44,239 nt of DNA, taken from positions 1-44,239 of the IMG/VR virus record IMGVR_UViG_3300006875_000005. One strand, 5' to 3'. Under the pieces are notes generated by a model, which was not told where the DNA came from, did not search any database, and saw only the letters and a program-made list of their open reading frames with translations. This document shows positions 16,834-24,239 of this stretch, one piece after another. Made by a program: the position numbers and the translations under genes. This DNA is from a virus. Position 1 is the stretch's first letter. Every line of letters begins with the position of its first letter.

Positions 16834-18122
16834 AAACAGGAATCGTTGTCTGCACTCGTCTTAACTCTTCTCGTGTGCCCGGAAAGGCTGTACGCGAGAT
16901 AAATGGCGTTCCACTTATCCGTCATCTGGTCCGGCGCTTAAAGCGCACGGGCCTTCCGGTCGTTCTTGCGTTGCCTCAAGAAGATCTAAAACCAATCACC
17001 GATGCTCTGGGAGAGGATGCTCCGCCACTCGGCTTTACGATAGGCCATCCCAACGATCCGCTTGCGAGGACGTACCAGGCCGCCAAGGACCATGGGCTCG
17101 ATCGCGTTGTGCGTGTCAGTCACGACAAGATTTTCGTCAGCGACCTGCTGTCTGAGATCGAAGACCTACCAATCGATGCCGACTATTGCTTCAGTCCCGG
17201 CTTTGCGGCCGGAACCGGATTTGAAGTTATATCTTTCCGCGCACTAAGGGCAGCGGCGGAAAAGTACAAGAACGTAGAGTTCATCGGTTACGCCGTAAAA
17301 TCAGTCACGGACAAGATCTTTCAAATTCAGGCCAGAAGCGAATCTCAAGACGACCGGCTGCTAATCGATTTTCCTGAAGATCTTAGTCTAATGGAATTGA
17401 TACTGGCGTCTTGCGGAAACGACTGCACAACTAAGGACGCGCTGGAGTTCTTAAAAGCAAATCCGTGGGCCCGGAAGATCAATCGGCTTCCAAGGCTGAC
17501 GCTCTATACGTGCGTCTATAACGGTGAGAAGTTTATCGAGCGCGCCATGGGTTCCGTTTCGTCGCAGAATGGATTTCGCGACTTCGAGTATATCATTGTT
17601 GATGATCACTCGACCGATCGAACGACGAAGCTAATAGCAAAGTTTTGCACGCTATACCCGAATGCAAGATGGATTCGGAATCGAGAGAACCTTGGCCTTG
17701 CGAGCTCGTCGAATATCGCTCTGAAGAATGCAAGATCCGAGTTCATCATGCGTCTCGACGCGGACGATTATTTTTCCTCGTTTTTCTCCGCTCAAGAGAT
17801 GTTGAACTGCATTCAATCCCAAGGGCTTGATGCCGTTTACCCAGACTGTTACTTCGGCAGCAAAACAAAGGTTCAACCGGGTTCGGAAAGCCATCATGTT
17901 GGTGGGGCGATCTTCCGCACACGCGCCGTGAACCACGTTAAATTCACCGAAAGACTTCGCGGTTACGAGGGGCTAGATTTCTTCGTGCGAGCGAAAGATC
18001 AGATCAAAATCGGGTACTTTTCTTCGCCAACTTTCTTCTATACACAGCGGCCGGACTCGTTAAGTAAAACGAACCTCGAAGAGCGGGCAAAGATCAAAGA
18101 GGAAATAGATGCGAAAGCATAA
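16830..18122 (+). CDS. CMP-sugar synthetase-like domain fused to a GT2 glycosyltransferase
   Basis: A 430-residue fusion. Residues 1 to about 205 resemble the SpsF/CMP-NeuNAc/KdsB cytidylyltransferases: VVCTRLNSSRVPGKA at 6-20 is the nucleotide-binding loop and VSHDKIF at 96-102 a likely metal/sugar site. Residues about 222-430 are a GT-A family 2 transferase: YTCVYNGEKFIERA, VDDHSTD (257-263), and the metal-binding DAD at 310-312. One protein could therefore activate a sugar with CTP and transfer it or a second sugar. I place the start at ATG 16830, overlapping the previous stop by four bases. Upstream in-frame codons are not used. Confidence 0.85.
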   Translation: MKTGIVVCTRLNSSRVPGKAVREINGVPLIRHLVRRLKRTGLPVVLALPQEDLKPITDALGEDAPPLGFTIGHPNDPLARTYQAAKDHGLDRVVRVSHDKIFVSDLLSEIEDLPIDADYCFSPGFAAGTGFEVISFRALRAAAEKYKNVEFIGYAVKSVTDKIFQIQARSESQDDRLLIDFPEDLSLMELILASCGNDCTTKDALEFLKANPWARKINRLPRLTLYTCVYNGEKFIERAMGSVSSQNGFRDFEYIIVDDHSTDRTTKLIAKFCTLYPNARWIRNRENLGLASSSNIALKNARSEFIMRLDADDYFSSFFSAQEMLNCIQSQGLDAVYPDCYFGSKTKVQPGSESHHVGGAIFRTRAVNHVKFTERLRGYEGLDFFVRAKDQIKIGYFSSPTFFYTQRPDSLSKTNLEERAKIKEEIDAKA

Positions 18123-18483
18123 CTCGATCGACCTTCTCGCGCTGTATGCAAAGGGTAGCGCAAACGGATGGAATAAGTTTCTTACTGAGTGTCTCGAGTC
18201 GCACAACGTAGCAAGGTTAAGCCGGATGATGTATGCGCTTCAGGCCGGCATGGATGACCTTTCAAAGAAGAAGCTTAACGACGAGAAGATTATTCAGTTC
18301 TACATTCGACTTCTTAAGTCGATCGAGAACACGCTTAAAGCAATCTTGCGGGCGAAGTACCCTACGCCCCTCGACAATTCACTAAAATCAAAAGACTCCG
18401 AGTATGCGAGGGCAAAGTGGAAAGAGATTAAGAAGAAACGCGATCAAGAGTTCGAAAAGTTCTTAAGAAAGTCGAGTTACTAA
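18109..18483 (+). CDS. Small helical protein of the glycan cassette
   Basis: A 124-residue, lysine-rich, all-helical protein, overlapping the preceding gene by 14 bases and followed without a gap by the next gene. It has no signal peptide and no membrane segment. It ends in a basic helix (KWKEIKKKRDQEFEKFLRKS). I do not recognise a family; coupling to its neighbours implies a role with the transferase or synthase. Confidence 0.65.
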   Translation: MRKHNSIDLLALYAKGSANGWNKFLTECLESHNVARLSRMMYALQAGMDDLSKKKLNDEKIIQFYIRLLKSIENTLKAILRAKYPTPLDNSLKSKDSEYARAKWKEIKKKRDQEFEKFLRKSSY

Positions 18484-19323
18484 ATGAAAAACGAATTCGC
18501 CCAGCGTCGAACGTGGGGCCCGGCCCCGAAGTATCCGAGCGTAATCGATTACTGTCCGACACAAGATGAAGATGAGTTTATCGTTGTTGCCGGGCCATGT
18601 TCTGTCGAGAGCGATCGTCAGATTAAAGAGATCGCGTCTCTCGTCGCGTCTGCGGGCGCCACACATCTGAGAGGCGGCGTTTTCCGCGCGGGAACATATC
18701 CAGGGGCAAACTTTGGTTGGGTCGATCGCGATCTGATTAAGTCGTATAAACGAGCAGCTTCGGCGAATGGACTTCGAAACATCATTGAGATCTTAGAGTA
18801 TGATCGGCCGGAAATGCTTGAGTTCATTCTCGAGAACGCGGACTGCGTTCAGGTTGGCGCGCGGCAGATGCAAAACTATACGCTGCTCCGTCGCTTAGGG
18901 AAAACAGGAAAGACCGTGTTTCTGAAACGAAATCCTGGCGCGACCCTAGACGAGTGGCTCGGCGCTGCTGAATACATTATCGCGTCGGGCGGGAAGCCGA
19001 TTCTTATCGAGCGCGGATCGGCAACACACGCAAATCATGTGCGCTGGGATTTATCAATCAGCATGATTCCTGCTGTTCAGGCGATCACAAAGATTCCGAT
19101 TATTGTCGATGCGTCACACGGGACGGGTCGCCGAGACCTCGTAAGTCCCATGACACTTGCCGGGATTGCTGCTGGCGCAAACGGAATGCTTGTTGAAGTT
19201 CACTACGACCCGAAGAACAGTCTATCAGACGCGGATCAGGCTATCGAGCCGACTGAATTTTTCGAACTCATGAGAAAGACAAAGCTACTGAGACACATTT
19301 TAAAGAAGGAATCTGCGGCATGA
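18484..19323 (+). CDS. DAHP/Kdo8P synthase-family enzyme with altered acceptor loop
   Basis: A 279-residue protein of the class I DAHP synthase family, which joins PEP to an aldose phosphate to make a 3-deoxy-ulosonic acid. Conserved metal and PEP residues are visible: GPCSVES at 37-43 (C39), VGARQMQN at 124-131, FLKR 146-149, E176, VDASHGTGRRD 208-218 (H212) and VEVHYDP (E238). The loop that in aromatic-pathway enzymes reads KPRT is here FRAGTYPGANFGW (67-79), and the usual RTFE region is THANHVRW. These are acceptor-binding positions, so the aldose is probably not erythrose 4-phosphate. With the CMP-synthetase-like partner, a CMP-ulosonate pathway is plausible. Confidence 0.8.
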   Translation: MKNEFAQRRTWGPAPKYPSVIDYCPTQDEDEFIVVAGPCSVESDRQIKEIASLVASAGATHLRGGVFRAGTYPGANFGWVDRDLIKSYKRAASANGLRNIIEILEYDRPEMLEFILENADCVQVGARQMQNYTLLRRLGKTGKTVFLKRNPGATLDEWLGAAEYIIASGGKPILIERGSATHANHVRWDLSISMIPAVQAITKIPIIVDASHGTGRRDLVSPMTLAGIAAGANGMLVEVHYDPKNSLSDADQAIEPTEFFELMRKTKLLRHILKKESAA

Positions 19324-20615
19324 GATGCGTGATCTGTGACTCAAACGACTGGGAAAACGTCGACCGCTTCCGGATTAAAGCCGAAGGCATGTGCATGTGC
19401 AAGAAGTGCGGCTTTATCTCATACCCTTCGAAGTGGAAATCTGAAGATGAAATGAAGCAGTATTATCGAAAGGATTATCGAAATCCGCCGAAGGTCTCGA
19501 ACTTTTTCACCGGCCAGCGCAAACTTCACTACCACAATGCGTTTCTTCGCCCGCTGTTTGACGAATGGGCAGAGGCGGGTAAGTCTCGGCCCGTTGTCTG
19601 CGAGATTGGTGCTGCCTATGGGATGTTCTTGAATTACCTTAAAGAAGTCGTACCTGGCGCCGAGGTCTACGGAACTGAACTCACGCTTTCCTATCGACGA
19701 AACGCATTCCATGAATTTGGCCTGAACCTCACCGAGGAATTCGATCATTCGCGCGATTACGATTTGATTTGCTCTTATAAGGTCGCGGAGCATCAATTCG
19801 ATATTGATCGCTATCTTATGCTCTATCGGAGCAAGCTTAAGCCGGGCGGATATCTCTACATCAGTGTCCCAACCTGGTTAAACCGGATGACAAATTTTGG
19901 GGCCTCGGGCTTCGACCTCGAATACTATTACCATCCGAATCACATCAACGTTTGGACGCGTACTCTATTTGAGACACTTTTGAATAAATGCGGTTTCAAG
20001 ATCGTGCGCTACAATAACTCGATGTATGACGACACGTATCTCTGCGTAGCAGACGAGCGGGTTGCTAACGATCCTCCGGCCTACGAAAGTCCCGATGAGA
20101 TTCTCGGAAAACTTGAGCGTATACACAGAGCGGGGATCGCCTATCTCGAGGGCCGGTTCGACGATGCGATTGCGACGTGGCCGGATTTCCCCGAGGCTCA
20201 TGTCTCGCGCTACGAAGGGAAGAGGGCGGAGTTTCACAAGGGTTCTTTTAAATCCGTCTTAGAGAACGTCATCGACGTTGCGGTCAAGTCTTGCCCTGAT
20301 TCACCAGAGGCCTGGGGGCTCGCGGGCGACCTCCACATGCGCTACGACAAGTTTCACGATGCAATTAAATGTTTTGAAAAGGTCCTAGAGCTTCGTCCGG
20401 GCCAGTCATCAGCACTTCGTGGGATCGCGCACTCTCTTAGATCACTTGGGAACATCGCCGCGCGCAGCGGTCAATTCTCCGAGGCGACGGGATACTATAC
20501 CGAAGCACGAAATGTGACGCGCTACCTGCGACAAGTATCAGAACAAGATCAGCACGATGCGCTGACGTGGGTCTACGACGATAACTCTCGAATCCCGATG
20601 CCGAGCGAGGCTTGA
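19320..20615 (+). CDS. SAM methyltransferase with zinc-binding N-terminus and TPR tail
   Basis: A 431-residue protein. The first 30 residues hold two CxxC pairs (C3/C6; C27/C30), as in sugar C-methyltransferase-like proteins that bind zinc. The class I methyltransferase core follows (VCEIGAAYGMFLNY at 93-106, then a later GGYLYISVPTW). Residues about 285-400 carry tetratricopeptide-like helices (AWGLAGDLHMRYDKFHDAIK, then CFEKVLELRPG). Overlaps the synthase stop by four bases and ends the cassette. Likely methylates the sugar or glycan; the substrate is not visible. Confidence 0.8.
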   Translation: MRCVICDSNDWENVDRFRIKAEGMCMCKKCGFISYPSKWKSEDEMKQYYRKDYRNPPKVSNFFTGQRKLHYHNAFLRPLFDEWAEAGKSRPVVCEIGAAYGMFLNYLKEVVPGAEVYGTELTLSYRRNAFHEFGLNLTEEFDHSRDYDLICSYKVAEHQFDIDRYLMLYRSKLKPGGYLYISVPTWLNRMTNFGASGFDLEYYYHPNHINVWTRTLFETLLNKCGFKIVRYNNSMYDDTYLCVADERVANDPPAYESPDEILGKLERIHRAGIAYLEGRFDDAIATWPDFPEAHVSRYEGKRAEFHKGSFKSVLENVIDVAVKSCPDSPEAWGLAGDLHMRYDKFHDAIKCFEKVLELRPGQSSALRGIAHSLRSLGNIAARSGQFSEATGYYTEARNVTRYLRQVSEQDQHDALTWVYDDNSRIPMPSEA

Positions 20616-20625
20616 ATTATAATTT
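20614..20625. promoter_or_regulatory. AT palindrome, copy 2 (GAATTATAATTT)
   Basis: Differs from the consensus at one base and keeps TATAAT (20618-20623). It overlaps the stop codon of the methyltransferase gene and lies 56 bases before ATG 20682, the first lysis-region gene. A TAnnnT hexamer (TAGTCT, 20648-20653) lies 22 bases downstream, as in copies 3 and 4. Confidence 0.65.
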
Positions 20626-20681
20626 CTTTCGCGCTCGCCGCTTCCGATAGTCTGAACTCAATTATGAAGGGAGTTTCAGAT

Positions 20682-20954
20682 ATGGCAGAAGCAAGGGGCA
20701 TCAAGGAAATGAGCGAGTTGGCCGAAGGCATCAAGGTTATCGGCGTGGCCGCGAAGGAAGTTTTGAAAGACGGCGAAATCACGGCGGCCGACGGCATTGT
20801 GGTCTTCAAAGTGATGCAGAGCCCGCAAGTATTGATCGACGCGTTCACTGGCCTTGCGGACATCGATGACGAGATCAAAGACCTCTCGCTTGATGAACTT
20901 CAGCAGATGTTCATGAAGCTTGTTGAGGCCGCGAAAGCGATTAAGGCCGCGTAA
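20682..20954 (+). CDS. Small helical protein at the head of the lysis region
   Basis: A 90-residue protein. ATG 20682 is preferred over ATG 20664 because AAGGGAG (20667-20673) is well placed before it. Sequence is amphipathic helix throughout (KEMSELAEGIKVIGVAAKEV; FMKLVEAAKAIKAA) with no membrane segment. Family not recognised. It is the first gene after palindrome copy 2 and its stop overlaps the next ATG. Confidence 0.7.
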   Translation: MAEARGIKEMSELAEGIKVIGVAAKEVLKDGEITAADGIVVFKVMQSPQVLIDAFTGLADIDDEIKDLSLDELQQMFMKLVEAAKAIKAA

Positions 20955-21277
20955 TGGCATGGCTCGGCCTCCTCCTTAAAGTTCTCAACCCGCTCAATTG
21001 GTTCAAGGTTGCCTCAGCAATCAATGCCATCATCTCGGCCGGCGAAACCGTAATCCGATTTATTAAAGAATGGCAGAAGAGCCGAGAGCTTGAGCGGAAG
21101 AAGAAGGGGGCGGCCGATGCCGCCGCTGAACTCAAGAAAGCAAGCGAGATCGAAGATGACGACGCCCGACTTAAAGCGAAAGCAGATGCTCTTTGCCGCC
21201 TTGAGAAGAAAATGGATCCTTCTTCCACTTGCGATGTGGACGATGGGAGTAGCGAGCTGCCCGACAAACGCACCTGA
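20954..21277 (+). CDS. Membrane-associated coiled-coil protein, possible inner spanin or holin
   Basis: A 107-residue protein. Residues 1-40 are hydrophobic/amphipathic (WLGLLLKVLNPLNWFKVASA, then INAIISAGETVIRFI); residues 43-85 are a charged coiled coil. An N-terminal anchor followed by a coiled coil is the architecture of inner-membrane spanins. A lipoprotein gene starts out of frame inside its 3' end, as Rz1 does in Rz. A holin-type role is the alternative; no separate holin is recognised. ATG overlaps the previous TAA. Confidence 0.6.
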   Translation: MAWLGLLLKVLNPLNWFKVASAINAIISAGETVIRFIKEWQKSRELERKKKGAADAAAELKKASEIEDDDARLKAKADALCRLEKKMDPSSTCDVDDGSSELPDKRT

Positions 21278-21464
21278 GTTTGTCATTAGAGCGCGGCCGT
21301 ATACGACTGATTACGAGACTCAGTCCCTTATCAGGGGAAACAAGAGGATCCGCTCTGACAGCCCAGAATTTGAGGGGCGCATCTGCATCACGATCGACGA
21401 GTATGCGCGCATATACAGCGACGGCGTGGAACTCATCAACAAGTGTGAAAGGTGGAAGCCATGA
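21186..21464 (+). CDS. Outer-spanin-like lipoprotein nested in the preceding gene
   Basis: A 92-residue protein. I choose ATG 21186 because it yields a clean lipoprotein signal: basic n-region (LRRKW), hydrophobic core (ILLPLAMWTMG) and lipobox VASC with C25. The first third lies inside the previous gene in another frame, as in nested Rz/Rz1 pairs. The mature part is longer than usual o-spanins and not proline-rich, so the assignment is provisional. Overlaps the endolysin start by four bases. Confidence 0.6.
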   Translation: MLFAALRRKWILLPLAMWTMGVASCPTNAPEFVIRARPYTTDYETQSLIRGNKRIRSDSPEFEGRICITIDEYARIYSDGVELINKCERWKP

Positions 21465-21880
21465 CGGCGCACAAATGGATGAACATCGCCTGGGATGAGC
21501 TCGGAACCAAGGAGATCGCGGGCGATAAAGATGACCCACGTATAATTGATTATCACGCAACGACAAGTTTAAAAGCAGGCGATGACGAGGTCGCCTGGTG
21601 CTCGAGTTTCGTTAACTGGGTGATGAAGCAAGCGGGCATTGAAGGGTCAAACTCTGCCGCCGCACGAAGCTGGCTCGGATGGGGATTAAAACTTAGCCAA
21701 CCTCGGTACGGCGCAATCGTAGTGTTTAAGCGCGGTTCGAGCGCTTGGCAAGGTCACGTTGCGTTCTATCTCGATTCGGATGAGACGCATATCACGGTGC
21801 TCGGAGGGAACCAGTCGAACCGGGTCTGTGTCGCCAAGTATCCGAAGAGGGATCTACTGCAATACCGCTGGGCTGCCTAA
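21461..21880 (+). CDS. Endolysin, CHAP/NlpC-P60-like peptidase or amidase (TIGR02594 type)
   Basis: A 139-residue cysteine peptidase-like protein. The catalytic set appears as C47 (EVAWCSSFVNWV), H99 (WQGHVAFY) and N117 (GGNQSN), the layout of small TIGR02594-type phage lysins acting on the peptidoglycan peptide. ATG 21461 with AAGGTGG upstream is preferred over GTG 21452. There is no signal sequence, so export would need a holin. The 3' end overlaps that of a minus-strand gene by four bases. Confidence 0.85.
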   Translation: MTAHKWMNIAWDELGTKEIAGDKDDPRIIDYHATTSLKAGDDEVAWCSSFVNWVMKQAGIEGSNSAAARSWLGWGLKLSQPRYGAIVVFKRGSSAWQGHVAFYLDSDETHITVLGGNQSNRVCVAKYPKRDLLQYRWAA

Positions 21881-22353
21881 TTCAGATCGGCTTTAATTCG
21901 ATCAACGAATGGTGTTACGCAAGCATCAAACGCCCGGTCGGCCTCGACTTTATTCGATGGCCTAAGATGTGAGTCCCACGCGCCCGATACGGTTTTCCCG
22001 ACAATTTCAGAGACGACGATGTCTGTTTTGTTATCCGCAGAAACGGTCTCCAGGGTGAACCAAAGTCTTTGGTCGGGAGCATATCCATTTCCAAGCCCCA
22101 GTGCGTCGCACTCCACATTACCCTTTGCGATAATTCGCCCAGACTCTCTGTCCGTCAGACGAAGTACCTCGTTCGAGTTGGCGAAGGACCGCGCAAACCA
22201 CGCGAGCGTCTTGTCGTAGGCGGCCTGTTTTTTTAGTCTGTGTTCAGCGACGTACGAGCGCGCTCTCAGGTCGGTGGGAGCAAGCTGGACGTTGGCGCAG
22301 CCGACAAAGAAAAGACAGGCAACGATTGCTACCTTTTTCACGATGTACCTCAT
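21877..22353 (-). CDS. Lipoprotein with DUF4468-like domain
   Basis: A 158-residue protein with a lipoprotein signal: MRYIVKKVAIVACLFFVGC, with C19 as lipidation site. The mature part contains LAWFARSFANSNEVLRLTD and GRIIAKGNVECDALG, a pattern like the DUF4468/TBP-like domain of bacterial surface lipoproteins. On the minus strand between lysis and immunity regions, it is a likely prophage-expressed (lysogenic conversion or exclusion) gene. No partner is visible; the function is not known. Confidence 0.75.
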   Translation of the reverse strand: MRYIVKKVAIVACLFFVGCANVQLAPTDLRARSYVAEHRLKKQAAYDKTLAWFARSFANSNEVLRLTDRESGRIIAKGNVECDALGLGNGYAPDQRLWFTLETVSADNKTDIVVSEIVGKTVSGAWDSHLRPSNKVEADRAFDACVTPFVDRIKADLN

Positions 22354-22560
22354 TGTTGGATTGTTTATTCGCTGTAGAACTTAATCTCCGAGAGATAGAA
22401 CGTGAACCACGTCCGCACCTTAAAGTTTCCTGAATTGAAAAGTTAAGCGTTTGTAATAACTAGCTATTTTGATCGGGAACGCCAATTTTCTGACACTACC
22501 CTTGATCTCATCGATGATCAACATCACTTCGTGATTACCGCGGAGACATAGGAGGAGCGA
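22354..22560. promoter_or_regulatory. Divergent regulatory region with dyad ATCAC-TTC-GTGAT
   Basis: A 207-base gap between the leftward lipoprotein and the rightward HTH gene. It holds a perfect 5-bp dyad (22523-22535, ATCACTTCGTGAT), a candidate operator. A possible rightward promoter is TTGAAA (22435-22440) with TAACTA (22457-22462), spacer 16. A strong GGAGGAG (22551-22557) precedes ATG 22561. Promoter elements are guesses by eye. Confidence 0.45.
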
Positions 22561-22782
22561 ATGACCCTAAAGGAGTTTTGCCGTTTCAAACGAGTCCTGA
22601 ACCTCGAGCTTGCTAGGGAGACCGGACGCGACCCGAGTCGAATTAGTATGTTTTTAAATGGTTGGATAACCCTCCCCGAGGGCGATGCCAGAAAGATCGC
22701 GACTTTCTTGGGGATCACCGAGCAAGAAGTTAAATCTAATCGTGTGCATGAATCTCGTAAAAAATCCGGGCGGCCCGCATGA
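22561..22782 (+). CDS. Small Cro-like HTH protein
   Basis: A 73-residue protein with an HTH of the XRE/Cro type: FKRVLNLELARETGRDPSRI, then SMFLNGWITLPEGDARKIAT. The strong SD and the dyad upstream suggest autoregulation. A basic tail (ESRKKSGRPA) follows. It opens a rightward set of genes towards the annealing-type protein, with ATGA overlap at its end. Confidence 0.75.
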   Translation: MTLKEFCRFKRVLNLELARETGRDPSRISMFLNGWITLPEGDARKIATFLGITEQEVKSNRVHESRKKSGRPA

Positions 22783-23386
22783 TCCGGTCAATTCGCGGGC
22801 CGGAATCATACACGAATCTCGCCCAGCTCCTCGAAGAGGAGCGCCTTTCAGAGCGGCGCCTAAAAAGTGCAGAGGAACAGCTGGCCTTCGCAAGTGCGCG
22901 CTACAAGGCCGTCCTTAGCGCCTCGTTTGGTTTCGCGAAGAGCGGCCTGAGTGGTCGATCGAAACAGAAATCGTCTCCGTAACTGAAGTCGACGCTTTCA
23001 TGCGTGCTGTGATCAAAGATCAGACTGGCCGATTGATCGCGACGAGCCACAAGTTTGAGAGCAAAGAAGGCTTTCCGGACTTCATCGAAAAAGCCGAAAC
23101 CGGCGCCATCGGACGAGCGCTTGCGCTGTGCGGGTTTGGAACTCAATTCTGCGCCGATGAACTCGACGAGGGCAAACGCATCGTCGATTCGCCTACGATA
23201 ACCGCGGCAAGCATCGATAAACGTCATGGCACCGGTTCTCGAGTTGGCTCTGTGAACCGACAGCGAGCAGTACCGCCCACATGCTGCGGAAAGCCGTTGA
23301 AGCCGAGCTATAAAAAGCCCGGCTACCACTTCTGCGAATCCTGTCGCAAGTTTCAGGCGCCTTCGGGGTCGGGAGGGGCGTCATGA
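22779..23386 (+). pseudogene. ssDNA-annealing/recombination-type protein, interrupted by a frameshift
   Basis: Two frames make one protein. The 5' frame (22779-22982) gives a start and a helix ending ARYKAVLS. From about 22919 the -1 frame reads RLVWFREERPEWSIETEIVS, which has no start codon after TAG 22916-22918, and runs into the segment beginning at ATG 23000. That contains the conserved FIEKAETGAIGRALALCGFG and DELDEGKRIVD. The latter pattern is common in phage annealing/ssDNA-binding proteins. One extra base near 22916 (CTT-NAG-CGC) would restore one frame of about 202 codons. The C-terminus has a zinc-ribbon-like CC..CESC. Either a real mutation, a sequencing error, or recoding. Confidence 0.7.
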
Positions 23387-23547
23387 AGTTTGATGACACC
23401 GAGCTCGAGGCGATGATTGCAGCTGGTGTTAGTATTGAGACGATCAAGAACGTTGAGCGTGGCGCCCGGTTCCCGTCGCTAACCGTCCTAATCAGAATTT
23501 GTAGAGTCTTAAGGCTAGAGATTAGTATACAAACCAAAAACATTTAA
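23383..23547 (+). CDS. Very short HTH protein
   Basis: A 54-residue protein beginning at ATG 23383 (ATGA overlap). It holds AAGVSIETIKNVERGARFPS, then LTVLIRICRVLRL, which aligns with helices 2-5 of XRE-family domains but lacks most of helix 1. It could be a minimal Cro-like regulator or a remnant of a longer repressor. Downstream bases to 23613 hold no gene. Confidence 0.6.
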   Translation: MKFDDTELEAMIAAGVSIETIKNVERGARFPSLTVLIRICRVLRLEISIQTKNI

Positions 23548-23613
23548 CAATCTTCAGAAAAATTAACCAGGTTTAGACGTTAAGAATTGGGACGTCCGTG
23601 GCGAAAAGGAACC

Positions 23614-23811
23614 ATGGACCACGACGAGATAGTTAGTGTGCTTGAGAGAATCGCAATTGAACTCTACCAACTCATCGAAAGGCTTGATCAACTCAGATCA
23701 GGTGAACGACCCGCCCGGCTTCTTACTCTCGTCAAGACTCCGAATCTCGCCACGGACGAAACGCAAAGCGCGCTCAACGCTGAACTTCCGGTTATTGATC
23801 TCGATGAGTAG
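23614..23811 (+). CDS. Small acidic helical protein, 3' overlap with the repressor
   Basis: A 65-residue protein from ATG 23614 (AAAAGGA before it). The start HDEIVSVLERIAIELYQLIE is like many small phage helix proteins of unknown role. Its last 114 bases lie antisense to the end of the CI-like gene, which is unusual. One of the two 3' ends could be non-coding; the repressor is the better supported. Confidence 0.45.
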   Translation: MDHDEIVSVLERIAIELYQLIERLDQLRSGERPARLLTLVKTPNLATDETQSALNAELPVIDLDE

Positions 23812-24174
23812 TGCCTGTTGAATGGGGCTTGGCATCTGATTCCTTAGATTCTCTACCTCTAGCCGCAGACGCCTTATCTCGAGTGCCAGTTCGCCGAGCG
23901 CAATTGCTTGCTCAGTCGCTTTCGTCTTTAGGGAAGAAATCACTTTCGCAGGGTTTTGCTCGCTATCTGGGTCTGCAAAGAGCTCCCAAGGTTCGATCTC
24001 GAGCTTCTTTGCAATCAAATCAATACGCTCAGGCGGAGGCCAAACTTCACCGGATTCATATTTTTGATAACCGCGGGGATCCATCTCGATTTCTGGCGCA
24101 AGCTCCCGTTGCGTGAATTTTGGCTCACGGAGTCTTGCGAGATTTCTCTTAAACAGATCTCTAATGTTTCCCAA
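23698..24174 (-). CDS. CI-like repressor
   Basis: A 158-residue protein on the minus strand: HTH of XRE type (FTQRELAPEIEMDPRGYQKY at about 20-39, EIEPWELFADP ending the domain) followed by a coiled coil (90-115) for oligomerisation, with no peptidase-like domain. That layout fits a non-LexA-type prophage repressor. The start is TTG 24174, since an in-frame stop lies just upstream. A minus-strand -10-like TATGAT (24182-24187) would place the transcript start nearly at the start codon, so the mRNA may be leaderless, like lambda PRM transcripts. Confidence 0.8.
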   Translation of the reverse strand: MGNIRDLFKRNLARLREPKFTQRELAPEIEMDPRGYQKYESGEVWPPPERIDLIAKKLEIEPWELFADPDSEQNPAKVISSLKTKATEQAIALGELALEIRRLRLEVENLRNQMPSPIQQALLIEINNRKFSVERALRFVRGEIRSLDESKKPGGSFT

Positions 24175-24184
24175 TAGTTAAATC

Positions 24185-24239
24185 ATACGAACAATGCGTA
24201 CGCCTTCATACGAACGTATTTTGATTGCAAAATACGAAC
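24185..24239. promoter_or_regulatory. Operator region: three ATACGAAC repeats
   Basis: ATACGAAC occurs at 24185-24192, 24208-24215 and 24232-24239, spaced 23 and 24 bases apart. That is about two DNA turns, as in lambda operators. The middle copy extends to the inverted pair ATAC-GAAC-GTAT. They lie between the CI-like and Cro-like genes and overlap both candidate promoters. Confidence 0.7.
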
